Positions 8,922-18,292 of a stretch of 32,901 bases of DNA are shown piece by piece. This DNA comes from Spirochaetia bacterium. Its GTDB lineage: Bacteria > Spirochaetota > Spirochaetia > PWKH01. The position numbers were made by a program, and so were the translations under genes. Under the pieces are notes generated by a model, which was given only the letters and a program-made list of their open reading frames with translations, was not told the DNA's origin and ran no database searches. The stretch is taken from assembly GCA_007116075.1 (NCBI GenBank), contig SKJE01000013.1, positions 1-32,901 of the forward strand, given 5' to 3'. The first letter of the stretch is position 1. Each line of letters begins with the position of its first letter.

Positions 8922-9209
8922 TTATTGTTGAACATGCTTTATTTTTTTACGTGTATATATAACAGCTCCTGATGAACAGTACTGCATGCACAGCGGAACC
9001 TGTTCTTCAGAGCACATATCACAGCACTGTTCGTCATAGACAATGCTGATATTCCCGGTATCATTGTGCTTAAACACTTCAATGCAGCCTCCGCTGGTTG
9101 ATGAAAAGTGTTTACTTGTATGATAGGAGCAGGCCATAACACAGGCCTGACACCCGGTACATTTAGTTGTATGAAATCCAATCACATAACTGTTATTGTT
9201 ATCCATCAC
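8922..9209 (-). CDS. Small 2x[4Fe-4S] electron-transfer protein associated with AOR
   Basis: KCTGCQACVMACSYH (CX2CX2CX3C) and CCDMCSEEQVPLCMQYC (CX2CX7CX3C, HycB-like); overlaps the AOR stop. Confidence 0.75.
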   Translation of the reverse strand: MMDNNNSYVIGFHTTKCTGCQACVMACSYHTSKHFSSTSGGCIEVFKHNDTGNISIVYDEQCCDMCSEEQVPLCMQYCSSGAVIYTRKKIKHVQQ

Positions 9210-11142
9210 TACCCCCTTCTAAGTTGGGGAATAATGCTGCAGATTCAATGTTTTCAGCCACATCCTCCAGCCCGAGATCTTCGAGACATTGTCGAGTCTG
9301 TAATCCACTTTCTGGATCCCATCCATGACTGCAGTAATACTCATCGAGCATCTTATTCCATTCGGGAATGCGCAGCAGCTCACCTGCAAATTCACCTCCT
9401 GATATCGGTATGGAAGTGAGTTTCTGGGGAGGCATATCATCCTTGCGGGTCATGCCCGCATGGATGGTATTGAAGGCTTTCTCGATATTGAATACTTGTT
9501 CTCCAATATGCATGAGCATGTCACCGGAGATCTCCTCATCGAGTACTGCTGAAATAAGTTCAGCAAAGTCGTCAGGACCGAGAAACTCATTATCAAGCCA
9601 TTGCGTAGCAAATACACACACACCAGACATATCTGTTATAGTCTTGTATGCGTCAAACCATGCCACAAGTTTCCCCTTTCCTGCATAGGTAGTTGGGTCT
9701 CCCGCTGTGGGCACCCCAAAGAGCCGTTCTGCTGTTTCCGGATCAACTCTCCTTTGTTCCGTGTTTGGCGCTCCTGATAAATGCCCGCCTCCCTTGGTAC
9801 TGGTTATGATTCCCAAAGACCATCCTTTGAAAGAACGCATTCCCTGCTCACAGATGCCGTGCCCTTTAACGTGCATGGCATACTGTTCAGTACCTCTACC
9901 GACGGTCATTGATGCTTTGTGGACCCCTTCAGCAAGAAGATCTCCGAAACCCTGCCGATGTGCAATCATCTCTAAGAGTTTCAGCAGCATAGCCCCATCT
10001 CCCCACTGAAGTTGCAGGCCCCCTGTAACTGACGTATCAATAAGTCCTTTTTGGTATACCTCAATTGCCCAGGCCACAGCAGCGGAGAGAGAATCACAGT
10101 TCATTCCGTATCGGTCAGCCATTTCATTGGCAATGAGAATATAACTGCGGTCGGCTAGATCAATATTCGGTCCGAAGGCACGGAAAACATTCGTTTTCAA
10201 GCCCTCGATCTTATGTCCTGCAAAGGCTCCTTCTTGCAGATGATAAAACCTGCTGCATTGAATGGGACACGTGAAACAGGCAAGCCTGCGGGTCTGGTAC
10301 TGTTCCCTGAACATGATCTCCCGAACTTTCATGGTCTGCTGTGATGACCAAACCTCGTCCTCCATATTCCTTACACTCTGTGAAACGGTACCGAAGATGC
10401 CCCCGGCTCCGGATACACCGAGATTTCCATGTTCATTGAACCGTCGAATAGTGGTTGTGCTTCTCATACGGTCCCATATTCGTTTGTTTGCCCGCATGAA
10501 TTCATCAGGTAAAGCTGCTGCGACAGAGCCGGTACCCCTTACAGCTATAGCCTTTAGTTTTTTTGATCCCATGACGGCTCCACAGCCGCCCCACCCTGCA
10601 GCGCGGGATCTGTCAAACATGATGCACGCCATGTTGACAAGGTTTTCTCCCGCTTGTCCAATTGCCGCAACACGAACTTTTTCTTCCCCAAGTTCATTAC
10701 GGATGATTGTTTCTGTATCCCATGTATCTTGTCCCCATATATGGTGGGCTGGACGGATGTCCACTTCTCCGTCATGAAGGAACAGATACACCGGTTCATC
10801 CGATGCACCTTGGATAATGATGTGGTCAAAGCCGGCATATCTCATTTCCGGGCCAAAAAATCCCCCGGCATTTGCGAAGGTGACTCCACCGGTCGCCGCA
10901 TTTTTTGTACTTATGCTGATTCTCCCGGAGGCTGGTGACAGTGTTCCAGTCAGCGGTCCCGTATTTAACGTTATAATATTCTCAGGACTGTATGGATGAG
11001 CATCAGCTGGAACTTCACGCATGAGGATATATGAGCCGACACCTCTACCGCCAATAAACTGTTTGTAAACGTCGGGTTGTTCATAGTCTATACGCCTATT
11101 CGTTAAGTTAACCCGGACAACTCGTCCTGTAACTGATCTCAT
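9199..11142 (-). CDS. Tungsten-containing aldehyde:ferredoxin oxidoreductase family protein
   Basis: 647 aa; VRVNLTNRRIDYE...FIGGRGVGSYIL; RAAGWGGCGAVMGSKKLKAIAV; cluster motif CFTCPIQC with distal Cys in MSGVCVFA. Confidence 0.92.
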   Translation of the reverse strand: MRSVTGRVVRVNLTNRRIDYEQPDVYKQFIGGRGVGSYILMREVPADAHPYSPENIITLNTGPLTGTLSPASGRISISTKNAATGGVTFANAGGFFGPEMRYAGFDHIIIQGASDEPVYLFLHDGEVDIRPAHHIWGQDTWDTETIIRNELGEEKVRVAAIGQAGENLVNMACIMFDRSRAAGWGGCGAVMGSKKLKAIAVRGTGSVAAALPDEFMRANKRIWDRMRSTTTIRRFNEHGNLGVSGAGGIFGTVSQSVRNMEDEVWSSQQTMKVREIMFREQYQTRRLACFTCPIQCSRFYHLQEGAFAGHKIEGLKTNVFRAFGPNIDLADRSYILIANEMADRYGMNCDSLSAAVAWAIEVYQKGLIDTSVTGGLQLQWGDGAMLLKLLEMIAHRQGFGDLLAEGVHKASMTVGRGTEQYAMHVKGHGICEQGMRSFKGWSLGIITSTKGGGHLSGAPNTEQRRVDPETAERLFGVPTAGDPTTYAGKGKLVAWFDAYKTITDMSGVCVFATQWLDNEFLGPDDFAELISAVLDEEISGDMLMHIGEQVFNIEKAFNTIHAGMTRKDDMPPQKLTSIPISGGEFAGELLRIPEWNKMLDEYYCSHGWDPESGLQTRQCLEDLGLEDVAENIESAALFPNLEGGSDG

Positions 11143-11203
11143 ATATACCTGCCTTTCATATTCTTATACCAGCACCCTATCTGTCTGAAACTGTTACCGG
11201 GCG

Positions 11204-12508
11204 CTATCGCCGGGCAAACGTGATCTGATCAGGTATGTACGTCACTATTTCCGGGAAAATCGCTATTGCAAGCGAGAAGAGAGCCAATATGATAAAAAAC
11301 GGTAATGCCGCCTTGGATATCTTCCCAATTTTATCTCCCGTAAGCCCCTGAATAATGAAGAGGTTAAATCCTACCGGCGGGGTAATCTGGGCAAGCTGGA
11401 TTGCTATTACCATAAATATACCGAACCATATTTTCGTAAATCCTGCCTGTTCAATGAGCGGTAACGTTATGGGAAGCGTCATGACAAGGATCGCCATACC
11501 GTCCATGATGCATCCAAGAAAGATAAACATAACCATAAGCAGGAGTATGAGCACAAAGGGACTCAAGTTCATCGCAGCAATCCTTGTTGCCAGCAGTGAG
11601 GGAATGGCCAGAAAACCCATAATCTGGGAAAGAAATACAGCACCGATAATAATGAACCCAATCATTGATACAGTTCGTGCCGCTGCCATAAGCGCATCCT
11701 TCATTGCCTGGATAGTCAGAGACTTCTGCATGAGTCCGATTAACATACTTCCCAGCACTCCGACCGCTGCTGCTTCTGTCGGGGTGGCATATCCACCGTA
11801 CATGGCCACCATGATCAGAAGAATAAGAAATACAATAGGGCCCAGATCGATGATACTCCTAATTCGCTGACTGGCAGTAAAGGTAAACTTCTGTTCAGGG
11901 GCTACTCCCTTTTTAATAAGGGAATATGCAATGATATACCCGATAAACAGCACCATGATAATCAGCCCTGGGATAAAACCTGCAAGGAACAGTTTAAGTA
12001 CAGATTCCTCAGCAAGTGTTCCATAGATGATCAGCATGGTACTTGGGGGTATAAGAAATCCGAGGGTACCAGCTCCTGCCAAACTTCCGATAGAAATGGT
12101 ATGGTCATATCCGCGTTTATCAAGCTCTGTGAGTGTTACCTTTCCAATAGTAGCTGCAGTAGCAGCGGACGATCCGGAAACTGCGGCAAAGAGGGTACAA
12201 CCAATCACATTGGTGTGAACAAGTTTTCCGGGTATCCAGTTCACCCAGGGTGCCAACCCTGTAAATATCATATTTGAGAGTTTGGTTCGAAAGAGAATTT
12301 CCGCCATGAGAATAAAGAGAGCCAGAGCAATCATGGTCGGCGTAATCGACGTGTTCCAGATACTAATAGCTAGATGGCGCATATAGGGCATGGCGGGCCT
12401 GAACATGCTGATCAATACGATCCCCACACCAGATAATCCAAGACCAACCCAAACGGTGCTTCCGAGAATAGCGATTAATAATAATACAGCAACATATACT
12501 GAAGTCAT
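11204..12508 (-). CDS. dctM: TRAP transporter large permease DctM
   Basis: 434 aa, multi-TM, TRAP-DctM pattern: NVIGCTLFAAVSGSSAATAATIGKVTLTELDKRGYDHTISIGSLAGAGTLGFLIPPSTMLIIYG. Confidence 0.93.
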   Translation of the reverse strand: MTSVYVAVLLLIAILGSTVWVGLGLSGVGIVLISMFRPAMPYMRHLAISIWNTSITPTMIALALFILMAEILFRTKLSNMIFTGLAPWVNWIPGKLVHTNVIGCTLFAAVSGSSAATAATIGKVTLTELDKRGYDHTISIGSLAGAGTLGFLIPPSTMLIIYGTLAEESVLKLFLAGFIPGLIIMVLFIGYIIAYSLIKKGVAPEQKFTFTASQRIRSIIDLGPIVFLILLIMVAMYGGYATPTEAAAVGVLGSMLIGLMQKSLTIQAMKDALMAAARTVSMIGFIIIGAVFLSQIMGFLAIPSLLATRIAAMNLSPFVLILLLMVMFIFLGCIMDGMAILVMTLPITLPLIEQAGFTKIWFGIFMVIAIQLAQITPPVGFNLFIIQGLTGDKIGKISKAALPFFIILALFSLAIAIFPEIVTYIPDQITFARR

Positions 12509-12525
12509 TTTGACACTCCTGAAGG

Positions 12526-13053
12526 TTATTTTTTACTCTTGAGATCGATATCCGGTGGTTCATTGATAATGAGCAGCACAAGCCGCATAATCATCTGCAG
12601 CAGCATGACGCCCATACCGAACATGATAAAGAACTGGGGAATATACAGCGGCGCCCGTAGAGCGCTGTAGGAAACCCTCTTCAATGTGTAAGAGTCCCAG
12701 AAGATCTGGAACACGGCCTGAAAGAATACAATACAGATCAAGAGTCCTATGACAGTTGCAACTATATCTAGAATCCGAATTGCCAGGTCACTTTTCACTA
12801 TTCCGGTGAGAATGTTTACCCGTATATGACCGTCTGTTCGCAACGTATATGCAGCTGACAGAAACCAGGCGGCTGCCAGCATGTAGGTATTAACCTCAAG
12901 GATAAAGTGAAATCCATAGTTGAAAAATCGTCGGGCGATGATTTCAACCAAGATGAACAGTGTAATGACAGCAAGCAGTATGCAGCTTATTCCATTCATC
13001 TTCTTTGTTATTGAGTCAAGCACTTTGGAAACTAAAAGAATTTTTCCCCTCAT
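12526..13053 (-). CDS. dctQ: TRAP transporter small permease DctQ
   Basis: 175 aa, four TM segments, EINTYMLAAAWFLSAAYTLRTDGHIRV-type DctQ signature, directly upstream of dctM. Confidence 0.88.
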   Translation of the reverse strand: MRGKILLVSKVLDSITKKMNGISCILLAVITLFILVEIIARRFFNYGFHFILEVNTYMLAAAWFLSAAYTLRTDGHIRVNILTGIVKSDLAIRILDIVATVIGLLICIVFFQAVFQIFWDSYTLKRVSYSALRAPLYIPQFFIMFGMGVMLLQMIMRLVLLIINEPPDIDLKSKK

Positions 13054-13099
13054 TGATTCACCTCTTTTTTTTGAAACCTTTATATTCCAGTATTATATA

Positions 13100-14182
13100 T
13101 TAATGGTTACCATGCACCGCTGGTACAACAGTATTTCCTGCATGGCTGCGGTCTATAACAGACAAATAATCTGCAATAACCTTCCTGACCCTGGGGTCCT
13201 TCTGCTTCGCCTCTTCCCACATGGTCAGGGAAGCGTTCAGGATCTCATCCATCAGTTCACCTTCGGGATCATACACGGTCATACCATTGAGTCGAAGCAA
13301 TTCCTCAGCCTCCCTGTTGACCTGTATTGCCCGTCTGGTAAAGACCGGTTCAAGTTCCCGGGCAGTTTTCTCAATCACCTGTTTCAGGTTATCAGGCAGG
13401 GCATCCCAAGCATCTTTGTTCACAGTTACTACATTCCCAGAACTATGCCAGTTCCACCTCCCGGCATAACGAGTTATTTCCCAGTACTTTCCGTCTGCAC
13501 CAACTGAACTGGATGCGACAACTCCGTCGATCAGTCCCGTAGCTAAACTGGTAATAACCTCCCCCTCCTGCATCTGAACAGGGGTTGCACCGAGCAGGGA
13601 AAACAACTGGGAATCTCCTCGACTTACAACCCGCATTCGCAGACCCTTGAGATCTTTAATGCTTTGAACCGGTTCCTGGGTGTATACGATTTGCCCCGGC
13701 CGTGGAACTTGAAATAACACATTCTGATTCTGGGCTTCCAGAAGCTGATTTTCTACCGGCTGAGCAAATAACTGCAGCATCCGCAGTTGGATGAAGTCAG
13801 AAGCCAAAAACGGCAATGCCGTCATGCTGAGAAAGGACTCCTCGCCGGATTGTGCATGTTTCACCATGTCTGCAAGAGGAACAAGTCCGTCCCGAACTAC
13901 TGATATCATCTCCGTGCCGGCATACCCAAGGGCACCGCCGTAATGAATGTGGATGATCACCTGCCCATCTGTTCGGTCATACACGGTATCTGCAAACAAG
14001 CGGAGGCACTCGCTGTAATAATTTGCAGAGGAAGAAGTTGTTGGCAAGTCCCATTCAATAAGCACGTTTCTGTTCCTCTCTTTCAGTGCCTCATCATCTG
14101 CCGTAATATCCAGCAGTACAACCAGCAATCCTGCAATAATAACCAGCAGCACATACGCACATGTTTTGTGGCTCCTTTTCAT
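13100..14182 (-). CDS. dctP: TRAP transporter substrate-binding protein DctP (paralog 1)
   Basis: GLRMRVVSRGDSQLFSLLGATPVQMQEGEVITSLATGLIDGVVASSSV. ATG at 14182 has GGGAG upstream; ORF extends to 14218. No lipobox Cys. Confidence 0.88.
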   Translation of the reverse strand: MKRSHKTCAYVLLVIIAGLLVVLLDITADDEALKERNRNVLIEWDLPTTSSSANYYSECLRLFADTVYDRTDGQVIIHIHYGGALGYAGTEMISVVRDGLVPLADMVKHAQSGEESFLSMTALPFLASDFIQLRMLQLFAQPVENQLLEAQNQNVLFQVPRPGQIVYTQEPVQSIKDLKGLRMRVVSRGDSQLFSLLGATPVQMQEGEVITSLATGLIDGVVASSSVGADGKYWEITRYAGRWNWHSSGNVVTVNKDAWDALPDNLKQVIEKTARELEPVFTRRAIQVNREAEELLRLNGMTVYDPEGELMDEILNASLTMWEEAKQKDPRVRKVIADYLSVIDRSHAGNTVVPAVHGNH

Positions 14183-14248
14183 AAAGGGCATCTCCCGCAT
14201 GCACTGCTCAAGCAGCATTGCCTGAATATTTCCGGAAAAAACAAATCA

Positions 14249-15226
14249 TCAGTCAATTAATAAGTGAGCCCCGTTCTCCATGACGTGCACATCGTCTATG
14301 TACACCGTCGGATCCATAATCACTACATCAGTATGCATTGATGCTTCAACGGTTCCTCCCATGGTGTGGTTATCACCGATTCCAAAGTGGATGGTACCGA
14401 GAACGCCTTCCGCCTCCAGCATGCTGTCACAGATCCTGCATTCAGGATTCAGTCCAATGCCGAATTCGCCGATATTTCTGACCATCTGGTCCGTCGCTGA
14501 TTCCAGGTTTTTTTTGAATACCATGGCTTCACGTCCACCGGTAATATTCACTACCATCCCGTCGCGCACATCCAGAACCACATCTTCAGCCACGGGACCG
14601 AGTTCATCTATCACGATGCTGCCGTCTATGACAATCCTACCCTGGGCAGTGCCTTCTACAGGAGCAATACAGACCTCGATATCGGGCGGGGAATTCACCA
14701 TACCCGGCCTGTCAGAAATTCCAGGCTCAACAATAGCTTCCCTCCCGGCTATGGAGAAGGTAATATCGGTTCCCTTCTTTGTTGTAATGCGGACTTGTGA
14801 GCCGTCGGTGATGTATGCACCAATTCTCTCCGCCTTCTTTCGCTGCCCTGGAAAATCTACGAAGAGGCCCCCTTCTGTGAGCATCTCCTTGGTATATCCG
14901 GGCAAGTTCACCCATCGAGCCCCTGCATTGCAGGCCTCAATCCGTGCATTGGAATGAAACAAAGAATAATGGGTCGCCGCAAAAATAACATCAGCGTTCT
15001 GCAAGGCAGCCGCATAGGATGCAGGGGGCTCTTCACCATGATTTGTCCTGGCGAACATAGAAACCACAACTGGATCAATACCCTTACGCTTGCACGCCCT
15101 GAAAAGAATCTCCGCAATATCTTTCTTTTTATCATCAGTGGCAATCACAACCCGTTCGCTGGGTTCTACTGCACCGCAGATATCTATAATGATGTCTGCT
15201 CCCTTCTGAAGATGGTCTTCATTCAT
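14249..15226 (-). CDS. M29 (thermophilic metallo-aminopeptidase / NicX-like) family protein
   Basis: Likely metal-site residues near the C-terminus: MLEAEGVLGTIHFGIGDNHTMGG...EASMHTDVVIMD. Start 15226 is tentative; ORF extends to 15259. Confidence 0.7.
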   Translation of the reverse strand: MNEDHLQKGADIIIDICGAVEPSERVVIATDDKKKDIAEILFRACKRKGIDPVVVSMFARTNHGEEPPASYAAALQNADVIFAATHYSLFHSNARIEACNAGARWVNLPGYTKEMLTEGGLFVDFPGQRKKAERIGAYITDGSQVRITTKKGTDITFSIAGREAIVEPGISDRPGMVNSPPDIEVCIAPVEGTAQGRIVIDGSIVIDELGPVAEDVVLDVRDGMVVNITGGREAMVFKKNLESATDQMVRNIGEFGIGLNPECRICDSMLEAEGVLGTIHFGIGDNHTMGGTVEASMHTDVVIMDPTVYIDDVHVMENGAHLLID

Positions 15227-15282
15227 TCCGATAACTCTCCCGCTGCTTCCAGCTCTCATTACGTCACTTGCATGGGTTCAGT

Positions 15283-15394
15283 GTTCCCTGTCTAATGCTC
15301 ATCCCAATTAGGTGAGCACTAATAAGGAACAGGGGGCTAAGCGTCTCAATATTCCTGCTGCTCCGGCGGAGCAGCAGGTGAAGCGCAAAGCCCC
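15283..15394 (-). other. Two tandem RNA-like hairpins between the nitrilase and M29-like genes; candidate structured RNA, attenuator or REP-like element
   Basis: Hairpin A, 15333-15394: GGGGCT/AGCCCC, GCG/CGC and core CCTGCTGCTCC-GGC-GGAGCAGCAGG. Hairpin B, 15283-15330: GTTCC/GGAAC and TGCTCA/TGAGCA. No U-tract follows. Confidence 0.6.
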
Positions 15395-15417
15395 TTTCTA
15401 ATCTTGATTCATGTTCT

Positions 15418-16257
15418 CTACATATTTTTCATGAGATAAGAATACATTTCCGGCCGTCTGTCCCGGAATACCGGTTGCTGGATTCGTTCCTCCAGCAGAA
15501 CCTTCTCCTGCAGGGTTGCCGTAATGACCGTTTCCTCATCCTTTGCCTCAGCGAGAATATTCCCAATGGGATCAGATATCACGCTGTGTCCAAAAAAGTC
15601 TATGTCTCCATCAACACCAACACGGTTTACAGATACAACAAACATCCTATTTTCTGCCGCCCTGGTAGCAGAGATATACTTCAGTAAATCAGGGGGATTT
15701 GAGAATGACGGCATATTCCAGATCATGCAGAGAATTTCTGCACCCTGAAGAGCGAGTGTCCTGGAGAATTCAGGAAACTGGCCGTCATAGCAGATGGAAA
15801 TACCAATGTTGCCGATCTCTGTCTTGTAGGTCTCACAGTTAGTTCCGCTGATGAAATAGTGTTTTTCTTCACCGGGAATATGCATTTTGTGCTGTACTCC
15901 AACGATTTCACCTTTTGGATTAATCAGCACAGCCGAGTTATAGAGGGTGCCTGGTATTTCAGGATGAAGCTGGACCATCCCCACCACTACATAGACACCG
16001 TTTCGTTTAGCTTCCTTGCAGATTTCATCAGTAAACCGTCCGGGAACCGTGTCAGCTTTCTGTATAAATTCACGGCCGAATACTTTATCCCGATGTTTGA
16101 TATACCCTGCATTAGACAGCTCCGGAAACACAATCAGATCAGCATTCTGTTCTTTCTTGATCTTAGCTATTGAGTTCTTGATAAAACTCAGGTTTGCTTC
16201 GACATCAAGCCATTTTGTTGACATCTGTACTGCTGATACTATCACCTTATCTTTCAT
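15418..16257 (-). CDS. Carbon-nitrogen hydrolase (nitrilase superfamily amidase)
   Basis: Glu-Lys-Cys triad: VFPELSNAGY, HKMHIPGEE, GISICYDGQFPE. Confidence 0.9.
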   Translation of the reverse strand: MKDKVIVSAVQMSTKWLDVEANLSFIKNSIAKIKKEQNADLIVFPELSNAGYIKHRDKVFGREFIQKADTVPGRFTDEICKEAKRNGVYVVVGMVQLHPEIPGTLYNSAVLINPKGEIVGVQHKMHIPGEEKHYFISGTNCETYKTEIGNIGISICYDGQFPEFSRTLALQGAEILCMIWNMPSFSNPPDLLKYISATRAAENRMFVVSVNRVGVDGDIDFFGHSVISDPIGNILAEAKDEETVITATLQEKVLLEERIQQPVFRDRRPEMYSYLMKNM

Positions 16258-16311
16258 AAACCTATTCTCCTCTTTTTTCTTAAAGCAATATACTGTTGAT
16301 GTATAGACGAT

Positions 16312-17352
16312 CTACAGGCCCATCACGTACATGTAATTCTCAATAACTTCTCTGGATGCAGGAACATCTTCCATAAAATCTTCCCAGATAACTTTTGACC
16401 GTTCAGTAAATTCGGCTTTCAATTCAGGATCCAGGTCATAGATTTCCATACCGTTATCTATGAGTACCTGTTCTGCCTCATCATTGTCCTGAAGCGCAAT
16501 CTTGGTAAACATTGGTTCCAGTTCCCGGGCAGTCTCCTCAATAATCTTCTGGATATTCTGGGGCAGGTCATTCCATGCGTCCAGATTCACAGTGATCATA
16601 TCTTCAGAACTGTGCCAGTTCCACCTGCTTGCATAGCCGGTAAATTCCCAGAATTTTCCGTCAACGCCTGAAGAACTTGAGGTTGCAACACCATCGATAA
16701 CACCTGTTGCCAAACTTGTCACAACTTCACCCCAGGGCATCTGAATAGGAGTTGCTCCAAGAAGAGACAGAAGTTCAGAATCCTCTCGACTTACTACCCG
16801 GATTCTTAATCCGCGAAGATCTTCAATTGTGTCAATCCGCTCTTTGGAATATACGTTGCGACTCGGCCAGGGTACCTGGAACAGCAGTTTCTGGTTATGC
16901 TTTGCCAACAGTTGATCTTCAACCGGCCTGCTGAAAAACTGCAGCATTCTCAGTTCAACAACACCGGGAGCAAGAAACGGCAGAGATGTAATGCCGAAGA
17001 ACTGTTCCTCACCGGACTGTGCATTTTTCAGCATATCAGCAATAGGTACAAGCCCGTCCCGAACAACAGAAAGTTTTTCTGCTCCTGAATATCCCAAGGA
17101 TCCGCCGTAATGGATATTAATTTTCACCTGCCCGTCTGTCCGGTCATACACTTCATCAGCAAAGATTTTTACACTCTCTGCAACATAGTTTGTGGATGCC
17201 CAAACGGAAGGTAGATCCCATTCAACAGAAATTCGTTCTGTCTCTGCAACTTCCTGTCCATCGCCGGAACAACCCAGCAGTACTACTGCCAGTACTGTTG
17301 CGATCACAACGATCCCAACTCGCAGCTTTTTCTCAACCTTTTTCATCTTCAA
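16312..17352 (-). CDS. dctP: TRAP transporter substrate-binding lipoprotein DctP (paralog 2)
   Basis: Lipobox VVLLGCSGDG; DLRGLRIRVVSREDSELLSLLGATPIQMPWGEVVTSLATGVIDGVATSSS; closely related to the ORF at 13100-14182. Confidence 0.9.
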   Translation of the reverse strand: MKMKKVEKKLRVGIVVIATVLAVVLLGCSGDGQEVAETERISVEWDLPSVWASTNYVAESVKIFADEVYDRTDGQVKINIHYGGSLGYSGAEKLSVVRDGLVPIADMLKNAQSGEEQFFGITSLPFLAPGVVELRMLQFFSRPVEDQLLAKHNQKLLFQVPWPSRNVYSKERIDTIEDLRGLRIRVVSREDSELLSLLGATPIQMPWGEVVTSLATGVIDGVATSSSSGVDGKFWEFTGYASRWNWHSSEDMITVNLDAWNDLPQNIQKIIEETARELEPMFTKIALQDNDEAEQVLIDNGMEIYDLDPELKAEFTERSKVIWEDFMEDVPASREVIENYMYVMGL

Positions 17353-17461
17353 CCTCTCTTTTGATAAAAAAATTTTTAGTAACCCTATCTAACTTTCAGC
17401 AACACTTTCCAGCAGATCCCCTGGATATTGTTATACCAGAAGTCCTGCTTATGCAGTATTA

Positions 17462-18280
17462 CTATTTTTCGTCCTGGTTATAAACCGTGGTACCGAGAAA
17501 TACTGGTTTTTCTGTATGAACAAACTCCCCGATTACAAACTTATCGGCAAGATCTTCGTTGCTCATTTTTTCCGCCTTTGCCTTTGGTACAGATTTATCA
17601 ACAATCCAGTCCAGTACTTTTTTCGTATCTCCAGTTTTCAGCGAATATCTACCAAAATTTGTCGGGCATTGGGACATGATCTCAACAAGAGAAAACCCTT
17701 TATGCTGCAGAGCTTTTTTTATGGAATTTACCGACTGCATTGGTTTATCTGTATTCCATCGGCTTACATAGGTAGCACCTGCGGTCTCTGCAAGTTTGCA
17801 GATGTCCAAACAGTTCTCCTTACTTCCATAGGGTGTGGTCATGGTTATGGAATCAAAAAGAGTTGTGGGAGCTACCTGGCCTCCGGTCATGGCAAAGTTA
17901 AAGTTATTTACCAAGATGACCGTCACATCTAAATTCCTTCTCATTGCATGGAGGAAATGGTTACCACCGATCGAAACAAGATCTCCATCCCCGGCAAATA
18001 TGACTACTTTCAGTTCCGGCTTATAGAGCTTGATCCCGGTAGCCCATGCCAAGGTCCTGCCATGGACACCGTGAAATGTGTCTGTACTAAGATATACTGG
18101 TATCCGTGCAGTACACCCGACACCGCCGATGGTTACTATTTCATCAAGATTCATATCCAAGTCATCGACAGCTTTTAAAAAATAGTTCAACACCTGCCCG
18201 CATCCGCAACCCGAACAAAAAAAGTGCGGCAAATTTCCATCTCTTATGTATTTCCTTAGCGGATTTTGTTTCACTGACAT
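17462..18280 (-). CDS. korB: 2-oxoacid:ferredoxin oxidoreductase beta subunit (TPP-binding)
   Basis: FCSGCGCGQVLNYFLKAV; GRTLAWATGIKL; TPP motif GDGDLVSIGGNHFLHAMRRNLDVTVILVNN. Confidence 0.92.
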   Translation of the reverse strand: MSVKQNPLRKYIRDGNLPHFFCSGCGCGQVLNYFLKAVDDLDMNLDEIVTIGGVGCTARIPVYLSTDTFHGVHGRTLAWATGIKLYKPELKVVIFAGDGDLVSIGGNHFLHAMRRNLDVTVILVNNFNFAMTGGQVAPTTLFDSITMTTPYGSKENCLDICKLAETAGATYVSRWNTDKPMQSVNSIKKALQHKGFSLVEIMSQCPTNFGRYSLKTGDTKKVLDWIVDKSVPKAKAEKMSNEDLADKFVIGEFVHTEKPVFLGTTVYNQDEK

Positions 18281-18292
18281 AATACTCCCTCT

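Noticed and set aside
14280-14957. 225-aa plus-strand ORF antisense to the M29-like gene
   Set aside because: Shadow ORF; minus-strand frame has clear family motifs and operon context.
15333-15394. Hairpin A as an integron attC site
   Set aside because: Long imperfect palindrome is attC-like in shape, but the RYYYAAC/GTTRRRY core sites are not at the ends, and no integrase or cassette context exists.
15283-15394. Known riboswitch class (glycine, ZTP, guanidine, fluoride considered)
   Set aside because: No remembered consensus core matched; left as an unassigned structured element.
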